A stretch of DNA of 64,000 nt from Datura wrightii (GCA_035772735.1 JASDFA010000016.1:172861001-172925000), one strand, 5' to 3'. Positions 20,216 through 33,218 are shown, numbered from the stretch's first letter. The notes: generated from the sequence alone by a model not told the origin. Numbers and translations are program-made.

Positions 20216-23131
20216 CTAAGCCTGGAACAAATGAGGATATCTGAATTTCATGTCGTCCTCAGCCTCCCAAGTCATTTCCTCTCTATTCTTGTTTCTCCAC
20301 AGTACCTTAATAGAGGCAACATCTTTAGTCCTTAACCTGCGAATCTGTCGATCTAATATAGCTACTGGAACCTCTTCATAGGCTAATTCCTCAGTGACTT
20401 GGACATCCTCAACTGGCACAACTCGGGACAGATCCCCTATGCACTTTCGTAGCATTGACACATGAAAGACCAGATGAATGGGTTCCAATTCTGAAGGTAG
20501 ATCTAACTCATATGCCACCTAGCCTATTCTCCGGAGGATTCGATATGGCCCGATAAACCTCGGGCTAAGCTTACCCTTTTTGCCAAACCTCATTACGCCC
20601 TTCATTGGTGAGACTTTTAGAAACACCCAGTCGTTTACATTGAAATCCAAGTTCCTACGCCATACATCAGCGTAAGCTTTCTGGTGGCTCTGAGCTGTCA
20701 GCAGACGTTCTCTGATAAGCTTCACTTTCTCTTCTGACTGATGAATTATATCTAGCGCAATTAACCCTGATTCTCCAACCTCGAACCAACCAACTGGGGA
20801 CCTACATTTCCGCCCCTATAAGGCCTCATAAGGTGTCATCTGGATTACCGAGTGATAACTATTATTGTAAGCAAACTCAATAAGCGGTAAGTGTTCATCC
20901 CAGCTGCCTCCAAAATCCGGCACACACGCTCGTAACATATCCTCGATTGTTTGAATTATACGTTCTGCCTGTCCGTCTGTTTGAGGATGGAAGGTCGTAC
21001 TTAGATTAACCTGCGTCCCCGGGCCTCTCTTAAAGGACTGCCAAAATTTAGCTGTAAACTGCGCTCCTCTATCAGAAATTATCGATAACGGAACACCATG
21101 CAATCAGACTCTCTCTCTGATATACAGTTCAACGTAATCTTCAGCTGAAAAAGTAGCCCTTATTGGAAGAAAGTGAGCTGATTTCGTCAACGTATCAACA
21201 ATCACCCAGATGGGATTAAATTTACGCCTGGTACAAGGTAACCTTATCACAAAATCCATATTAATTGCCTCCCAATTCCACATAGGCACTGCTATCTCCT
21301 GTGTTAGTCTGCCGGGTTTCTGATATTCGGCTTTCACCTACCGGCAATTAGGATATTGAGCTACAAATTCTGCTATCTCTTTTTCATTCCCGACCACCGG
21401 TAATTCTCTTTTATATCATGATACATCTTTGTTGAACCTGGATGAAGAGAGTAACGGGAATGATGCACCTCGCCCATAATTTGCTGGCGAACTCCTGTCG
21501 CGTCCGAAACATAGAGGCGGTACCTATACCTAAAAACTCCTTCTTCGGTTACCTAGAAATCTATTACTTCCTCTCTCTGAACCTTATCTCTGAGTTGGAC
21601 TAGGTTAGGGTCTTTGTATTGCCATTCTTTCACTTCCACAACTAATGATGATACTGCTGTGTTTTGAATTACTGCCCTACTGTCTCCTAAATCTACTATA
21701 CGGACAACTAAACTGGCTAACTTATGCAATTATCGGGCCAGTTACCATTGTTCTGGCTTTAGGTGTACTAAACTCCCCATGGATTTACGGCGAAGGGCAT
21801 CTGCTATAGCATCGGCTCTCCCTGGATGGTACAAAATATTCACATTATAGTCTTTCAACAACTCTAACTAGCGACGCTGTCGTAGATTTAACTCTTTCTA
21901 TGTGAAAATGTATTGGAGACTCTTATGATCAGTGAAAATATCTACATGAAAGCAATACAGATAGTGCCTCCATATTTTCAAGGAATGAATTACCGCGGCC
22001 AACTCCAGATTGTTAGGTGGGTAGTTCTTTTTATGCTTCCTCAGCTTCATGGAAGCGTAAGCAATTACTTTACCATGCTGCATCAGAACACATCCTAACC
22101 TAATGCCTAAATCATCGAAGTATACTGTATAACCCTCTGATCCTTCCGGCAAGGCTAATACTGGTGCTGATGTCAGCATGTTTTTCAACTCCTAAAAACT
22201 CTGCTCACATGCTTCAGTCCAATGAAATTTAGCTACTTTATGAGTTAACTTGGTCAAAGGCACTGCTAAGGTAGAAAATCCTTCCACGAACCTTCTGTAA
22301 TACCCGGCTAACCCCAAGAAACTACACACCTTGGTCGGAGTGGTAGTTCTACGCCACATTTTTACTGCTTCAATTTTCTGTGAGTCTACCTGAATGCCAG
22401 CATCTAACACAATGTGACCAAAAAATGTCACTGAATTCAACCAAAATTCACATTTAGAAAACTTCGCATACAGCCAGCGATTCCTGAGAGTTTGGAGCAC
22501 TGTTCATAGATGATCCCGATGATCTTCCTCTAAGCATGAATATACCAGAAGATCATCAATAAATACTATTACAAACAGGTCCAGATATGTCCTGAAGATG
22601 TTGTTCATCATGTCCATGAATACCACTGGCGCATTTGTCAACCCGAAGGACATGACTAGAAATTCAAAATGGCCATACCTTGTTCTGAAAGAGGTTTTCG
22701 GAATATCCCTCTCACGAACCCAAACCTGATGGTACCCTGACCTTAAGTCAATTTTTGAGAAATACTTTGCCCCCTGCAACTGGTCAAACAAGTCTTCTAT
22801 TCTAGTAAGCGGGTACTTATTCTTGATAGTAACTTTATTCAACTACCGATAGTCTATACACATGTGGAGGGAGCTATCCTTCTTTCTCACAAATAGGACT
22901 GGCGCTCCCCACGGTGAAGTACTCGGCCTGATTAAGCCCTTATCAAACAGATCTTTCAACTATTCCTTCAACTCTCTGAGCTCAGTAGGAGCCATTCAGT
23001 ATGAAGGAATAGATATGGGCTGAATACCTGGTAATAAATCAATTGCAAAGTCGATTTCCCATTCTGGGGGAATGCCAGGAAGTTCATCTAGGAATACGTA
23101 TGGAAATTCATTAACTACTGGAATGGACTGG
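20216..23131 (-). pseudogene. pol: Pol of E2: RT, RNase H, integrase, chromodomain-like end
   Basis: Read on the minus strand from 23131. The protease-RT linker (23131 to about 22990) is followed by RT. RT's open part is 22842-22504 with an intact FIDD active site, and it continues at 22500-22192. RNase H follows (22188-21898, with a Cys-to-Tyr-type loss in the YFDD/DAS region). The integrase zinc finger at about 21600-21330 has its first Cys changed (YPNC). The core shows DFVIRLP (about 21265) and an intact SDRGAQF (about 21070), and the third acidic region IEFAYNN is open (about 20875). The chromodomain-like end is 20518-20216. About eight stops or shifts split the frame. It is an ordinary decayed copy with catalytic residues partly preserved. 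Confidence 0.87.
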
Positions 23132-25367
23132 TGTTATACCCCGTAAGATTTTCGACACCTAGATGGCCTATTCGCACGTTGGTTAAGCATATTTGAAAGC
23201 CATACGTGCTAGGGAAAGGCCCGGGAAAGGATCGGACGAGTAACCTGTCGAACTATCACGGAGGGAGCTGGGGCAGAGCCCCTGCCCCAGCTCCCTCCAC
23301 GATGGCAACGTGTCACGGAGGTGGAGCCTCCGCGTTGGCTCCGTGACACGTTGGGCCTGTCCAGGCCCAAGTATATAAAGCCCCCACTTCGGTTTGTAAG
23401 GTTATATTCCTTATTTAATTTCCAGAAAACGCATAGAAACAATGAGAGACGAAGAGGGGTAATATATTATTGTTCGATTACGCTGCCAAACGTAGTCTAA
23501 ACTCAAATTAACCTCAGGTATCGAGGTATTTAGCAGTAGGGAACATTCCTACGGATTTTATTTCGCGAAATACGGCCGATGAATCATCGTGCTACCGGGC
23601 TAAGGTAAGTGGAATTGCTCCAAACTAGTGTCTATGTGTTCCTAGCTGTGAAGTGAATACTTCTCTCTTCTGGACTTCTGAAAAATAGAAAGTTTTCGAC
23701 CGTCTTTCGATAAGCCTAAGTTTAGGCTACAATTATATCGAAAGTGACGCCATCCTTCAGAATAGTGTTGTATTTACTACTAATTGACGTGTTTATGAAT
23801 GCAGTTGGGGAGATTTAGCTGGAATACTAACCGAGCCTCGTCCGACAGTCGGATAACTCGAGGTTAAGGTATGTGAAGTTGTTCTTCGGCAAGTTAGTAA
23901 GCCTTAGCTTGGTAAATCTTAGTAAACTCCGTATTTGAAACTCTCGGAGTTGAATGTTGAGAACTAAGTAAATCTAATAGATTCTGAGTTGTGTTGTCGT
24001 ATCGTATTTGGTCCGAAAGATAGTAAAGCATGCGCCAAAGGGCGAGTTAGTATTCCAGATTCAGTATAGCTTATTGTATGATTAGCAAGCATGTTGTAGA
24101 GTAAAAGATACAGATTTTTAGAATAAAGTTAGTAAAGTAAAATCAGATAGACAGACAGTTTTATGGCTACAAATTAGCCATACAGACAGATAGTATCCCG
24201 GCTACAGATTAGCCAAGTAGTTAAATAAAGATTTCAGAATCAGTATAATCAGTAAAGAATCAATTCAGCATAGAAACAGATCAGAATAAGAAATCAGATC
24301 CCAGATAGTCTTTTTTAGTTATACATGCTTGCTATCTATATGTGCTATTTGTTTGTTGAGACTTGATGTGGCGTGAGGGCACCCTATTGAGCGTCTCGCC
24401 GCCCCTGGGTTGGTAATCGTGTCGCCCACTGAGCGAGTGGGTTTTACGTCACTCCAAGGAGTGGCATGCCGTCCCCAGCTTGGACGAAGATGGGATGAAG
24501 CTTTCCCCATAGCAGTCTGATCAACATTACAGGTGTAGCTCCGATTTCAAATAGCCCTATTGAGTTTTTTGTCCAGGGAACCAGACCCTATCTGTTACTG
24601 TCTGTACATTCAGTTATTATAGGTGTAGCTCTGGTTTCAGGTAGCCCCGTTGAGTTGTGTCCGGGGATCCAGACCCTATCTGTTACTGTCTACACAGGAG
24701 TCCTCCGGACCCAGACACGGTTGCTTATATCGGAGGCCATGGCCCGAGCCGGAGACCCAGGGGGCCGGTAGAGGAGCTCTGAAGTGAGCAGATGAGTGGA
24801 GTGACTTATTTTAGGCTGGTTTTGACCCGGGTAGGGGTATATAGATTGTTTGCTTGTTTGACGCCTTTTGTTGTACAGTACGGGTAGGTCGGGGCCCTGT
24901 CCCGACCATTTTATCAGTATTCCTAGAGGCTTGCAGTCTGTATATATTTCCATGTGGTCAGTTGAGCTGGTCGTGTGAGGCCGTGTAGTTTGTTATAGCT
25001 GTTTAGCATTTCAGTTTATGTTCACCGTGTGAGGCCTTAGTTTGATAGTAGTGGTGACCTTGCCGGTCACGTCGTCTTACAGTAGTCTTGTGTTGAGTTA
25101 CAGATAACTAGACAGCATGGTGGCCTTGTCGGCCCGCATAGGCTCCCTTATATTGAGATGTTTCTGGTTAGCTGTCATTACAAGTACAGGTGGCTATAGG
25201 CCTAGTTGGCCGGAGGCTGTGTTTACAGCCGTTATATAGACCTTTGTTTCTAAAAATCTGAGTTAGAGCCAGCCAAGCACCAGATGTGCTCAGGCTCAGT
25301 AGTTTGGCAGTTCGGGTCCTAGTAGGGCACCAGGTGCCAGTCATACCCCCCAAGGCGGGGCGTGACA
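23132..25367 (+). repeat. 5' LTR of F (with internal deletion)
   Basis: It runs from TGTTATACCCC to GGGGCGTGACA. Two hairpins precede the TATA box TATATAAAG (23372-23380): a perfect 17-base inverted repeat at 23260-23276 and 23282-23298, and a perfect 15-base repeat at 23306-23320 and 23339-23353. At 24865/24866 a block present in the 3' copy (32324-32716) is missing. Confidence 0.92.
23260..23380 (+). promoter_or_regulatory. Twin hairpins and TATA box in 5' LTR of F
   Basis: The first hairpin has 17-base arms around AGCCC. The second has arms CAACGTGTCACGGAG and its reverse complement around 18 bases. TATATAAAG starts 19 bases further on. In the 3' LTR the second hairpin has decayed by point changes (30783-30797, 30816-30830) and the first lacks most of its arm. 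Confidence 0.65.
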
Positions 25368-25370
25368 AAC

Positions 25371-25383
25371 TTGTTATCAGAGC
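25371..25383 (+). promoter_or_regulatory. Primer binding site of F
   Basis: TTGTTATCAGAGC lies three bases after the LTR. It differs by one base from the initiator-tRNA-Met type site TTGGTATCAGAGC of G. Confidence 0.8.
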
Positions 25384-25582
25384 AGGTCGTGTCCCAGGGA
25401 GTCTGCAAGCCATTCTAAGTAGAGTCTTGTCTATGGATGTGTTGTGCACCACATACTATAGGCAGGAGGCTGCGAGGCATGATAGGATGGTAACTCTTCT
25501 TTCATACTCATTTGTGCCATAACACAGTACAATATAGGGTCGAGTTCCTAAAACTTATCGTATCCTTTGTCTACAGATAAGA

Positions 25583-27325
25583 ATGGCAGATCAGCGACAC
25601 CCTGCCACAGGCAGGAGATTAGACACAGCAGCAGGAGAAGGCACCAGCAGGATGCCTCAGTTTCAGTCAGAGTCAGCCCGATCTGAGGGCGATATAGAGG
25701 CTTCATCACAGCCCTCTCAGCAGTCCCCCTCACATCAGGAGCCGTTGGGCACTACACCGCCCCTGATAGCTCCTGTGCCTTTGCCATCAGAACAGGAGTT
25801 TCGTAGCGCTGTAGTTATGTTGGCACAGATGATGGCCACACAGCGCCAGCCAGTGCCACCTGTAGCAGCAGAGTCTTCACGTGGGTCAGGTAGTTCTAGA
25901 GTCTGGGAATTTTTGACACTGGGTCCCCCACAGTTTACAGGGTCAGATTAGGAAGAGGACCCCCAGGACTTTCTAGATCAGATTCAGAGGATATTCCAAG
26001 TTATGCATGTGACCCCTTCAGAGTCTGTTGAGTTGGCAGTGTTCCGGTTGCGGGAAATAGCAGTACTATGGTACGAGAGTTGGGAGAGGTCCCGAGGGAG
26101 AGATGTTACCCCTCCGACCTGGACAAACTTCTCGGAGGCCTTCCTGGACCGTTACTTGCCACGAGAGATCCGGCAGGCTCGGATGGATCAGTTTTTGCAT
26201 CTGGAGTAGGGGGCGAGGAGCGTACGCGAGTATGCTTTACAGTTTGACTCCTTAGCCCGTTATGCTCCATCATTTTTTGATACCATGCCAGTGAGAGTCC
26301 ACAGATTTATCATGGATCTGAATTCGGAGTATACTGAGGCATATATGATGGCGACATTGCGAGAGGATATGGAAATTGCCCGAGTACAGGCTTTTTCTCA
26401 GACCATAGAGGGTCATAGACAACGGCAACAGGGTAGTAGACAGACCAGTCAGGAACAGCGTCGTAGAGACAGACCAGATGAGATGCAAAGAGAAGTTTAG
26501 AGAGGACCCAGGCCTCAACTATCAGATAGACCCCCTATACCCCCACCTCCTCCACAACAGCAACAGCAGCGAGGTAGATATTTGCGTAGAGGGCAGTCAG
26601 AGCCCAGTGGCAGTTCCAGAACAGTAGAATCTCCGCAACAGAGAAGGGGAGAGCAGAGTAGATTTGCACCCTCACCCTGTCCCTATTGTAATCGACCACA
26701 CTCCGGAGCTTGTAGATATGGCCCCACTAGGTGTTATATTTGCGGACATGAGGGGCATCAGATGAGAGATTGTCTGACTAGAGGTCAGGGGAGTAGAGAC
26801 AGTCAAGATAAGGGATCCGCAGGGCCACGAGCCCCAGCAGCCTCAATGGGGCGTGGGCCTTTAGGTTCAGTAGGTAGAGGCCGAGGTAGGTCAGGAGCTT
26901 CCAGTTCAGGTACGGGTTCAAGCCGTACTTATGCACTACCAGGGAGACATGATTCAGAGGCGTCTCCGAATGTAGTAACAGGTACAATGACTATTTGTTC
27001 CTGCCCTGCTTATGTATTGATTGACCCAGGATCCACTCTGTCGTATGTTACCCCATTTGTGGCACGAAAGTTCAATATTGCACCAGAATTATTGCAGCAG
27101 CCCTTTTCAGTATCCACGCCCGTCGGTGACTCTATTATAGCTAGTAGAATTTACCGAGGGTGTACAGTGGAGGTTGCTGACCGCCAGACTACAGTAGATC
27201 TGGTAGAGCTGGAAATGATAGACTTAGATGCCATAATGGGTATGGATTGGCTAGTGCCATGCTATGCCAATGTAGAATGTTGGACCAAGACGGTCCGATT
27301 CCACTTTCCAGGGGAGGCAGTGTGA
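25583..27325 (+). pseudogene. gag-pro: Gag-protease of F, one frame with four stops
   Basis: From the ATG at 25583 a single frame runs 1.7 kb, broken only by TAG at 25949, 26207 and 26498 and TGA at 27323. Gag (coat protein) comes first: a Ser/Pro/Gln-rich N-terminus, then the retrotransposon gag domain (about residues 115-300), then an Arg/Gln-rich segment. Two Cys clusters follow, CPYCNRPHSGAC and a knuckle CYICGHEGHQMRDC (C-X2-C-X4-H-X4-C, about residue 378). The aspartic protease has active site VLIDPGSTLSYVTP (about residue 475) and the late motif IMGMDWL. The first, second and fourth stops replace Trp or Gln codons of related copies, which points to cytosine deamination. Confidence 0.92.
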
Positions 27326-30300
27326 GAGTGGAAAGGCAGCACTGCTACGCCAAAAGGTAGGTTTATTTCCTACCTTCAGGCGAGGAAATTGATATCTAAG
27401 GGGTGTATTTACCATCTGGTCAGAGTTTAGGATGTTCGGGCAGAATCCCCGACACTCCAGTCTGTTCCGGTGGTGAACGAGTTCCCTGATGTGTTTCCAG
27501 ATAAGTTACCTGGTATTCCCCCAGAAAGGGAAATAGATTTCACTATTGATTTGTACCAGGCACTCAGCCTATATCAATTCCTCCCTATCGTATGGATCCT
27601 GCAGAACATAGAGAGTTGAAGGAGCAGTTGAAAGATTTGAAAGATAAAGGTTTCATCAGGCTGAGTACTTCACCATGGGGTGTGCCAGTTCTATTTGTGA
27701 AAAAGAAAGATGGCTCACTCCGTATGTGCATAGATTATCGGCGGTTGAACAAAGTTACAGTGAAGAACAAGTACCCGCTCCCCAGAATAGATGACTTATT
27801 TGATAAGTTATAGGGAGCCAGATACTTCTCTAAGATTGACTTGTCATCCGGATATCCCAGGTTTGGGTACGTGAAAGAGATATTCCCAAAACGGCGTTTA
27901 GGACCCGATATGGACACTTTGAATTTCTAGTTATGTCCTTTGGGTTAACGAATGCCCCAGCAGTATTCATGGACCTGATGAACAGTACTTTCAGACCATA
28001 CCTTGACCTGTTCGTGATCGTGTTCATTAATGATATTCTGGTGTATTCTCGCTCTGAAGCAGATCACCGGACTCATTTACGGACAGTGCTCTAGATTCTC
28101 AGGGACCGCCAGTTATATGCTAAGTTCTCCAAGTGTGAATTCTGGCTTAACTCAGTAGCCTTCCTAGGGCATATTGTGTCGGATGCTGGTATACAGGTTG
28201 ACAAGCAGAAAACAGAAGCAGTCAAATCATGGCCCAGGCCTACCACTCCGACTGAAGTCCGTAGCTTTCTAGGATTAGCGGGATATTACAGGAGGTTTGT
28301 TGAAGGGTTCTCCACCATAGCAGCACCTCTGACTAAACTGACGCAGAAAGCAGTAAAGTTTTAGTGGACCGAGGCATGCGAGCAGAGCTTCCAGGAACTG
28401 AAAGACAGATTAACCTCCGCCCCAGTGTTAGCATTACCGGAAGGTACATAGGGTTATTCAGTGTATTGCGATGCATCAGTCGTTGGGTTGGGTTGTGTGT
28501 TGATGCAGCATGGTAAGGTGATTGCGTATGCTTCTAGGCGCAGGAATTACCCCACCAACGACCTGGAGTTAGCCGCAGTAATCCACGCCTTGAAAATGTG
28601 GAGGCATTACCTGTATGGCGTTCATGTTGATATTTTCATAGATCACAAGAGCCTACAGTATATCTTCACTCAGAGGGAGTTGAATCTGCGACAACATCGC
28701 TGGTTGGAGCTGTTAAAGGATTATGATGTGAATATTCTGTACCACCCGGGAAAAGCCAATGTTGTGGCAAATGCTCTCAGTCGAAAGTCCATGGGGAGTT
28801 TGGCCTATTTGCAGCCTAGGTAGCGGGAATGGTCAGGGAGATACATCAGTTAGCTAGCCTAGCCATTTGTGTAGCAGGAACAGAGGACGGCAGAGCGGTA
28901 ATTCAGAACACTGTCGTGTCATCATTAGTTGTGGAAGTGAAAGAACGGCAATTTGAGGATCCTGACCTAGTTCAGCTTAAAGATTATATTCCGCTAGGGA
29001 AGGCGCCAGGATTCCGGGTAACAGAGGATGGAGTGCTGCGTTATAAAGACCATTTATGTGTTCCCAATATTTCAGGCCTCCGCCGGCAGATCATGAATGA
29101 GGTACATTACGCCCGTTATTCTCTTCACGACGGTGCGACGAAAATGTACCACGATATCAAGGAAAACTACTGGTGGCCAAGTATGAAAAGAGAAATTGCC
29201 GAATTTGTAGCCCAGTGTCCTAACGGCCAACAGGTGAAAGCAGAACATCAGAAACCAGGTGGGTTAACTCAGGACATAGCTGTGCCTCTCTGGAAGTGGA
29301 AAGCATGAATATGGATTTTGTAGCAGGATTACCCCATACCAGACATAGGCACGATTCTATTTGGGTAATAGTTGACAGGCTGACAAAATCGGCTCATTTC
29401 TTGCCAGTAAGAACTACTTTCTCGGTCGAAGATTATGCGGAGTTGTATATCTGAGAAATAGTTAGGTTGCATAGAGTACCAATATCCATTATTTCTTATA
29501 GAGGAGCACAGTTTACGGCTAGATTCTGGCAGTCGTTTCAGAGAGGTCTGGGAACACAGATTAATTTGAGTACCGCATTCCACCCTCAAACAGATGGACA
29601 GGCTGAACGCACAATTTAGACGCTCGAAGATATGTTGCGAGCGTGTGTGCTAGATTTTGGAGGTAGCTGGGATGAGCTTTTGCCGTTAATTGAGTTTGCT
29701 TATAATAATAGCAATCACTCAGCAATTCAGATGGCGCCTTTTAAGGCTTTATACGGGCGAAAATGCAAATCGCCGATTGGTTGGTTTGAAATAGGAAAAT
29801 CAGCGTTGGTTGGGCCAGACATTGTTCAGCAGTCAGAGGTAAAGGTAAAGCTTATCCGAGAACGCTTACTGACTGCATAGAGCCGCCAGAAATCATATGC
29901 AGATGTGTGGCGCAGAGACTTGGAATTTGATGTAAATGACTGGGTATTTCTGAAAGTATCTCTGATGAAAGGGGTGATGAGATTCGGCAAGAAAGGTAAG
30001 CTCAGCCCGAGGTTTGTGGCCTTATCAGATTCGTCGAAGGATAGGCCGAGTAGCATATGAGTTGAACTTGCCTCCAGAATTGGAATCCGTTCATCCGGTC
30101 TTTCATGTATCTATGCTGAGAAAATGCATAGGAGACCCGTCCAGAACTGTCCCAGTCCAGGATATTCAGGTTACGGAAGGGCTGGCCTATGAAGAGGTTC
30201 CAGTAGCCATCTTAGACAGACAGATTCGTAGATCGAGAACTAAAGATATTGTGTCTGTCAAGGTATTATGGCGTAACAGGAACCGAGAGGAGATTACGTG

Positions 30301-30352
30301 GGAGGCTGAGGAAGATATGAAAGCTAGATATGCTCACTTATTCCAGGCCTAA
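27326..30352 (+). pseudogene. pol: Pol of F: RT, RNase H, integrase, chromodomain-like end
   Basis: The linker carries TAG at 27428 and a frameshift near 27555. RT runs about 27592-28370; its active site reads FIND instead of FIDD (about 28030), which should abolish polymerisation. RNase H follows (28380-28800, YCDASVVGLGCVL). The integrase zinc finger (about 29090-29235) has CPNG for CPNC. In the core the catalytic Asp of SDRG is Tyr (SYRGAQF, about 29495), while the IEFAYNN region is present (about 29690). The C-terminal part ends with a chromodomain-like segment (about 30215-30352, VKVLWRNRNREEITWE). Most of the stops are TAG at Gln codons; at least four frameshifts occur. Confidence 0.9.
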
Positions 30353-30587
30353 TCAGGCGACATGTATGTCTGTGTTATTGTTTATGCAATACTTTATAGT
30401 TGTGTATGTATAAATGAGAAAGATTGATGTTTAGCTATCAAGTGAATCTTAAGTATCGTGTGCAGTACCTGTATTGGACTTTTCTACGTCTCAGGTTTTT
30501 GGTATAGTCCATATTACAGGGGAAACTCTGCCGAAATTTCCTTAGGAGCAAGTTGAGTTAATTGAATAGTCCTCTAAATAGCACTTT

Positions 30588-30621
30588 CATTCGAGGACGA
30601 ATGTTCCTAAAGGGGGGAGAT
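30588..30621 (+). promoter_or_regulatory. AGGA hairpin and polypurine tract of F
   Basis: CATTCG-AGGA-CGAATG (30588-30603) is a perfect six-pair stem. TTCCTAAAGGGGGGAGAT follows and abuts the 3' LTR at 30622. It lies about 235 bases after the pol stop, so it is not coding. Confidence 0.8.
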
Positions 30622-33218
30622 TGTTATACCCCGTAAGATTTCCGACACCTAGATGGCCTATTCACACGTTGGTTAAGCATATTTGAAAGCCATACGTGCT
30701 AGGGAAAGGCCCGGAAAAGGATCGGACGAGTAACCTGTCGAACCATCACGGAGGGAGTCGGGGCAGATCCCCTCCACGATGGCAACGTGTCACAGAGGTG
30801 GAGCCTCCGTGTTGGCTCCATGACACGTTGGGCCTGTCCAGGCCCAAGTATATAAAGCCCCTACTTCGGTTTGTGAGATTATATTCCTTATTTAATTTCC
30901 AGAAATCGCAGAGAAACAGAGAGAGACGAAGAGGGGTAATATATTATCATTCGATTACGCTGCCAAACGTAGTCTAAACTCAAATTAACCTCAGGTATCG
31001 AGGTATTTAGCAGTAGGGAGCATTCCTATGGATTTTGTTTCACGAAATACGGCCGACGAATCATCGTGCTACCGTGCTAAGGTAAGTGGAATTGCTCCAA
31101 ACTAGTGTCTATGATACTTCTCTCTTCTGGACTTCTGAAAAATAGCAAGTTTTCGACCGTCTTTCGATAAGCCTAAGTTTAGGCTACAATTATATTGAAA
31201 GTGACGCCATCCTTCAGAATAGTGTTGTATTTAGTACTAATTGACGTGTTTATGAATGCAGTTGGGGAGATTTAGCTGGAATACTGACCGAGCCTCGTTC
31301 GACAGTCGGATAACTCGAGGTTAAGGTATGTGAAGTTTTTCTTCGGCAAGTTAGTAAGCCTTAGCTTGGTAAATCATAGTAAACTCCGTATTTGAAACTC
31401 TCGAAGTTGAATGTTGAGAACTAAGTAAATCTAATAGATTCTAAGTTGTGTTGTCATATCGTATTTGGTCCGAAAGATAGTAAAGCATGCGCCAAAGGGC
31501 GAGTTAGTATTCGAGATTCAGTATAGCTTATTGTATGATTAGCAAGCATGTTGTGGAGTAAAAGATACAGATTTTTAGAATAAAGTTAGTAAAGTAAAAT
31601 CAGATAGACAGACAGTTTTATGGCTACAGATTAGCCATTCAGACAGATAGTATCCTGGCTACAGATTAGCCAAGCAGTTAAATAAAGATTTCAGAATCAG
31701 TATAATCAGTAAAGAATCAATTCAGCATAGAAACAGATCAGAATAAGAAATCAGATCCCAGATAGTCTTTTTCAGTTATACATGCTTGCTATCTATATGT
31801 GCTATTTGTTTGTTGAGACTTGATGTGGCGTGAGGTCACCCTATTGAGCGTCCTCGCCGCCCTTGGGTTGGTAATCGTGTCGCCCACTGAGCGGGTGGGT
31901 TTTACGTCACTCCAAGGAGTGGCATGCCGTCCCCAGCTTGGACGAAGATGGGATGAAGCTTTCCCCATAGCAGTCTGATTAGCATTACAGTTGCAGCTCT
32001 GGTTTCAGATAGCCCTATTGAGTTTTGTGTCTAGGGAACCAGACCCTATCTGTTACTGTCTGTACATTCAGTTATTATAGGTGTAGCTTCGGTTTCAGGT
32101 AGCCCTGTTGAGTTGTGTCCGGGGATCCAGACCCTATCTGTTACTGTCTACACAAGAGTCCTCCGAACCCAGACACGGTTGCTTATATCAGAGGCCATGG
32201 CCCGAGCCGGAGATCCAGGGGGCTGGTAGAGGAGCTTGGAAGTGAGCAGATGAGTGGAGTGACTTATTTTTGGCTGGTTTTGACCCGGGTAGGGGTATAT
32301 AGATTGTTTGCTTGTTTGGCGCCATCTGGCTTATGGGGGTTGGTATTGGCTCTTGCTTGCTAAATTTATATGTATTTGTGTGCTTTATATATATTAGCTA
32401 ATAGACAGCAGGCCACCGTGACTATAGACACGCTCCTGCCTATCAGAGAAGAAAGGTTTGATCTAGTTCCTATCAGCTCTTCAGATTCAGTTATCTTCTA
32501 CTCACAGACTTGTTAGTTATGTTATTTGTATTCAGTTGTATTATTTCAGTTACTTTGCATACTCGGTACCAGTGGTACTGACGCCCAATGGGGTGCTGCA
32601 TTACTTGCCTGCAGGTACTCATAGACGAAGAGACGATCCCTCGTGATCCTAGCCAGCACAGAGTCATCAGCTCCTGTCATTCGGAGCTTGATATTTCAGA
32701 GGTTTATATCATTTCCTTTTGTTGTACAGTACGGGTAGGTCAGGGCCATGTCCCGACCATCTTATCAGTATTCCTAGAGGGTTGCAGTCTGTATATATTT
32801 CCATGTGTTCAGTTGAGCCGGTCGTGTGAGGCCGTGCAGTTTGTTATAGCTGTTTAGCATTTCAGTTTATGTTGGCCGTGTGAGGCTTTAGTTTGACAGT
32901 AGTGGTGACCTTGCCGGTCACGTCGTCTTACAGTAGTCTTGTGTTGAGGTACAAATAACTAGATAGCATGGTGGCCTTGTCGGCCCGCACAGGCTCCCTT
33001 ATATTGAGATGTTTCTGGTTAGCTGTCATTACAGGTACAGGTGGCTATAGGCCCAGTTGGCCGGAGGCTGTGTTTACAGCCGTTATATAGGCCTTTGTTT
33101 CTAGAAATCTGAGTTAGAGCCAGCCAGGCACCAGATGTGCTCAGGCTCAGTAGTCTAGCAGTTCAGGTCCTAGTAGGGCACCAGGTGCCAGTCATACCCC
33201 CCAAGGCGGGGCGTGACA
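30622..33218 (+). repeat. 3' LTR of F
   Basis: The 2,597-bp copy keeps the segment lost from the 5' LTR (32324-32716). The TATA box is at 30849-30857. It ends GGGGCGTGACA, followed by the target duplication actgg. Confidence 0.92.

Larger units (their letters stand above)
23132..33218 (+). mobile_element. Element F: complete chromovirus-type LTR retrotransposon
   Basis: This 10,087-bp element has LTRs of 2,236 and 2,597 bp and a perfect five-base duplication actgg (23127-23131 and 33219-33223). It sits in E2 between protease and RT in opposite orientation. The order gag, protease, RT, RNase H, integrase, chromodomain-like end is that of the Del/Tekay-like chromoviruses. In stretches compared by eye the LTRs differ by a few per cent, apart from a 393-bp deletion in the 5' copy. 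It is one of the youngest insertions here but is inactive: RT and integrase catalytic residues are mutated and about a dozen stops occur. Confidence 0.93.

Noticed and set aside
20216..23131. Integrated pararetrovirus
   Set aside because: The gene order with integrase and chromodomain-like tail, LTRs and target duplications are those of gypsy retrotransposons.
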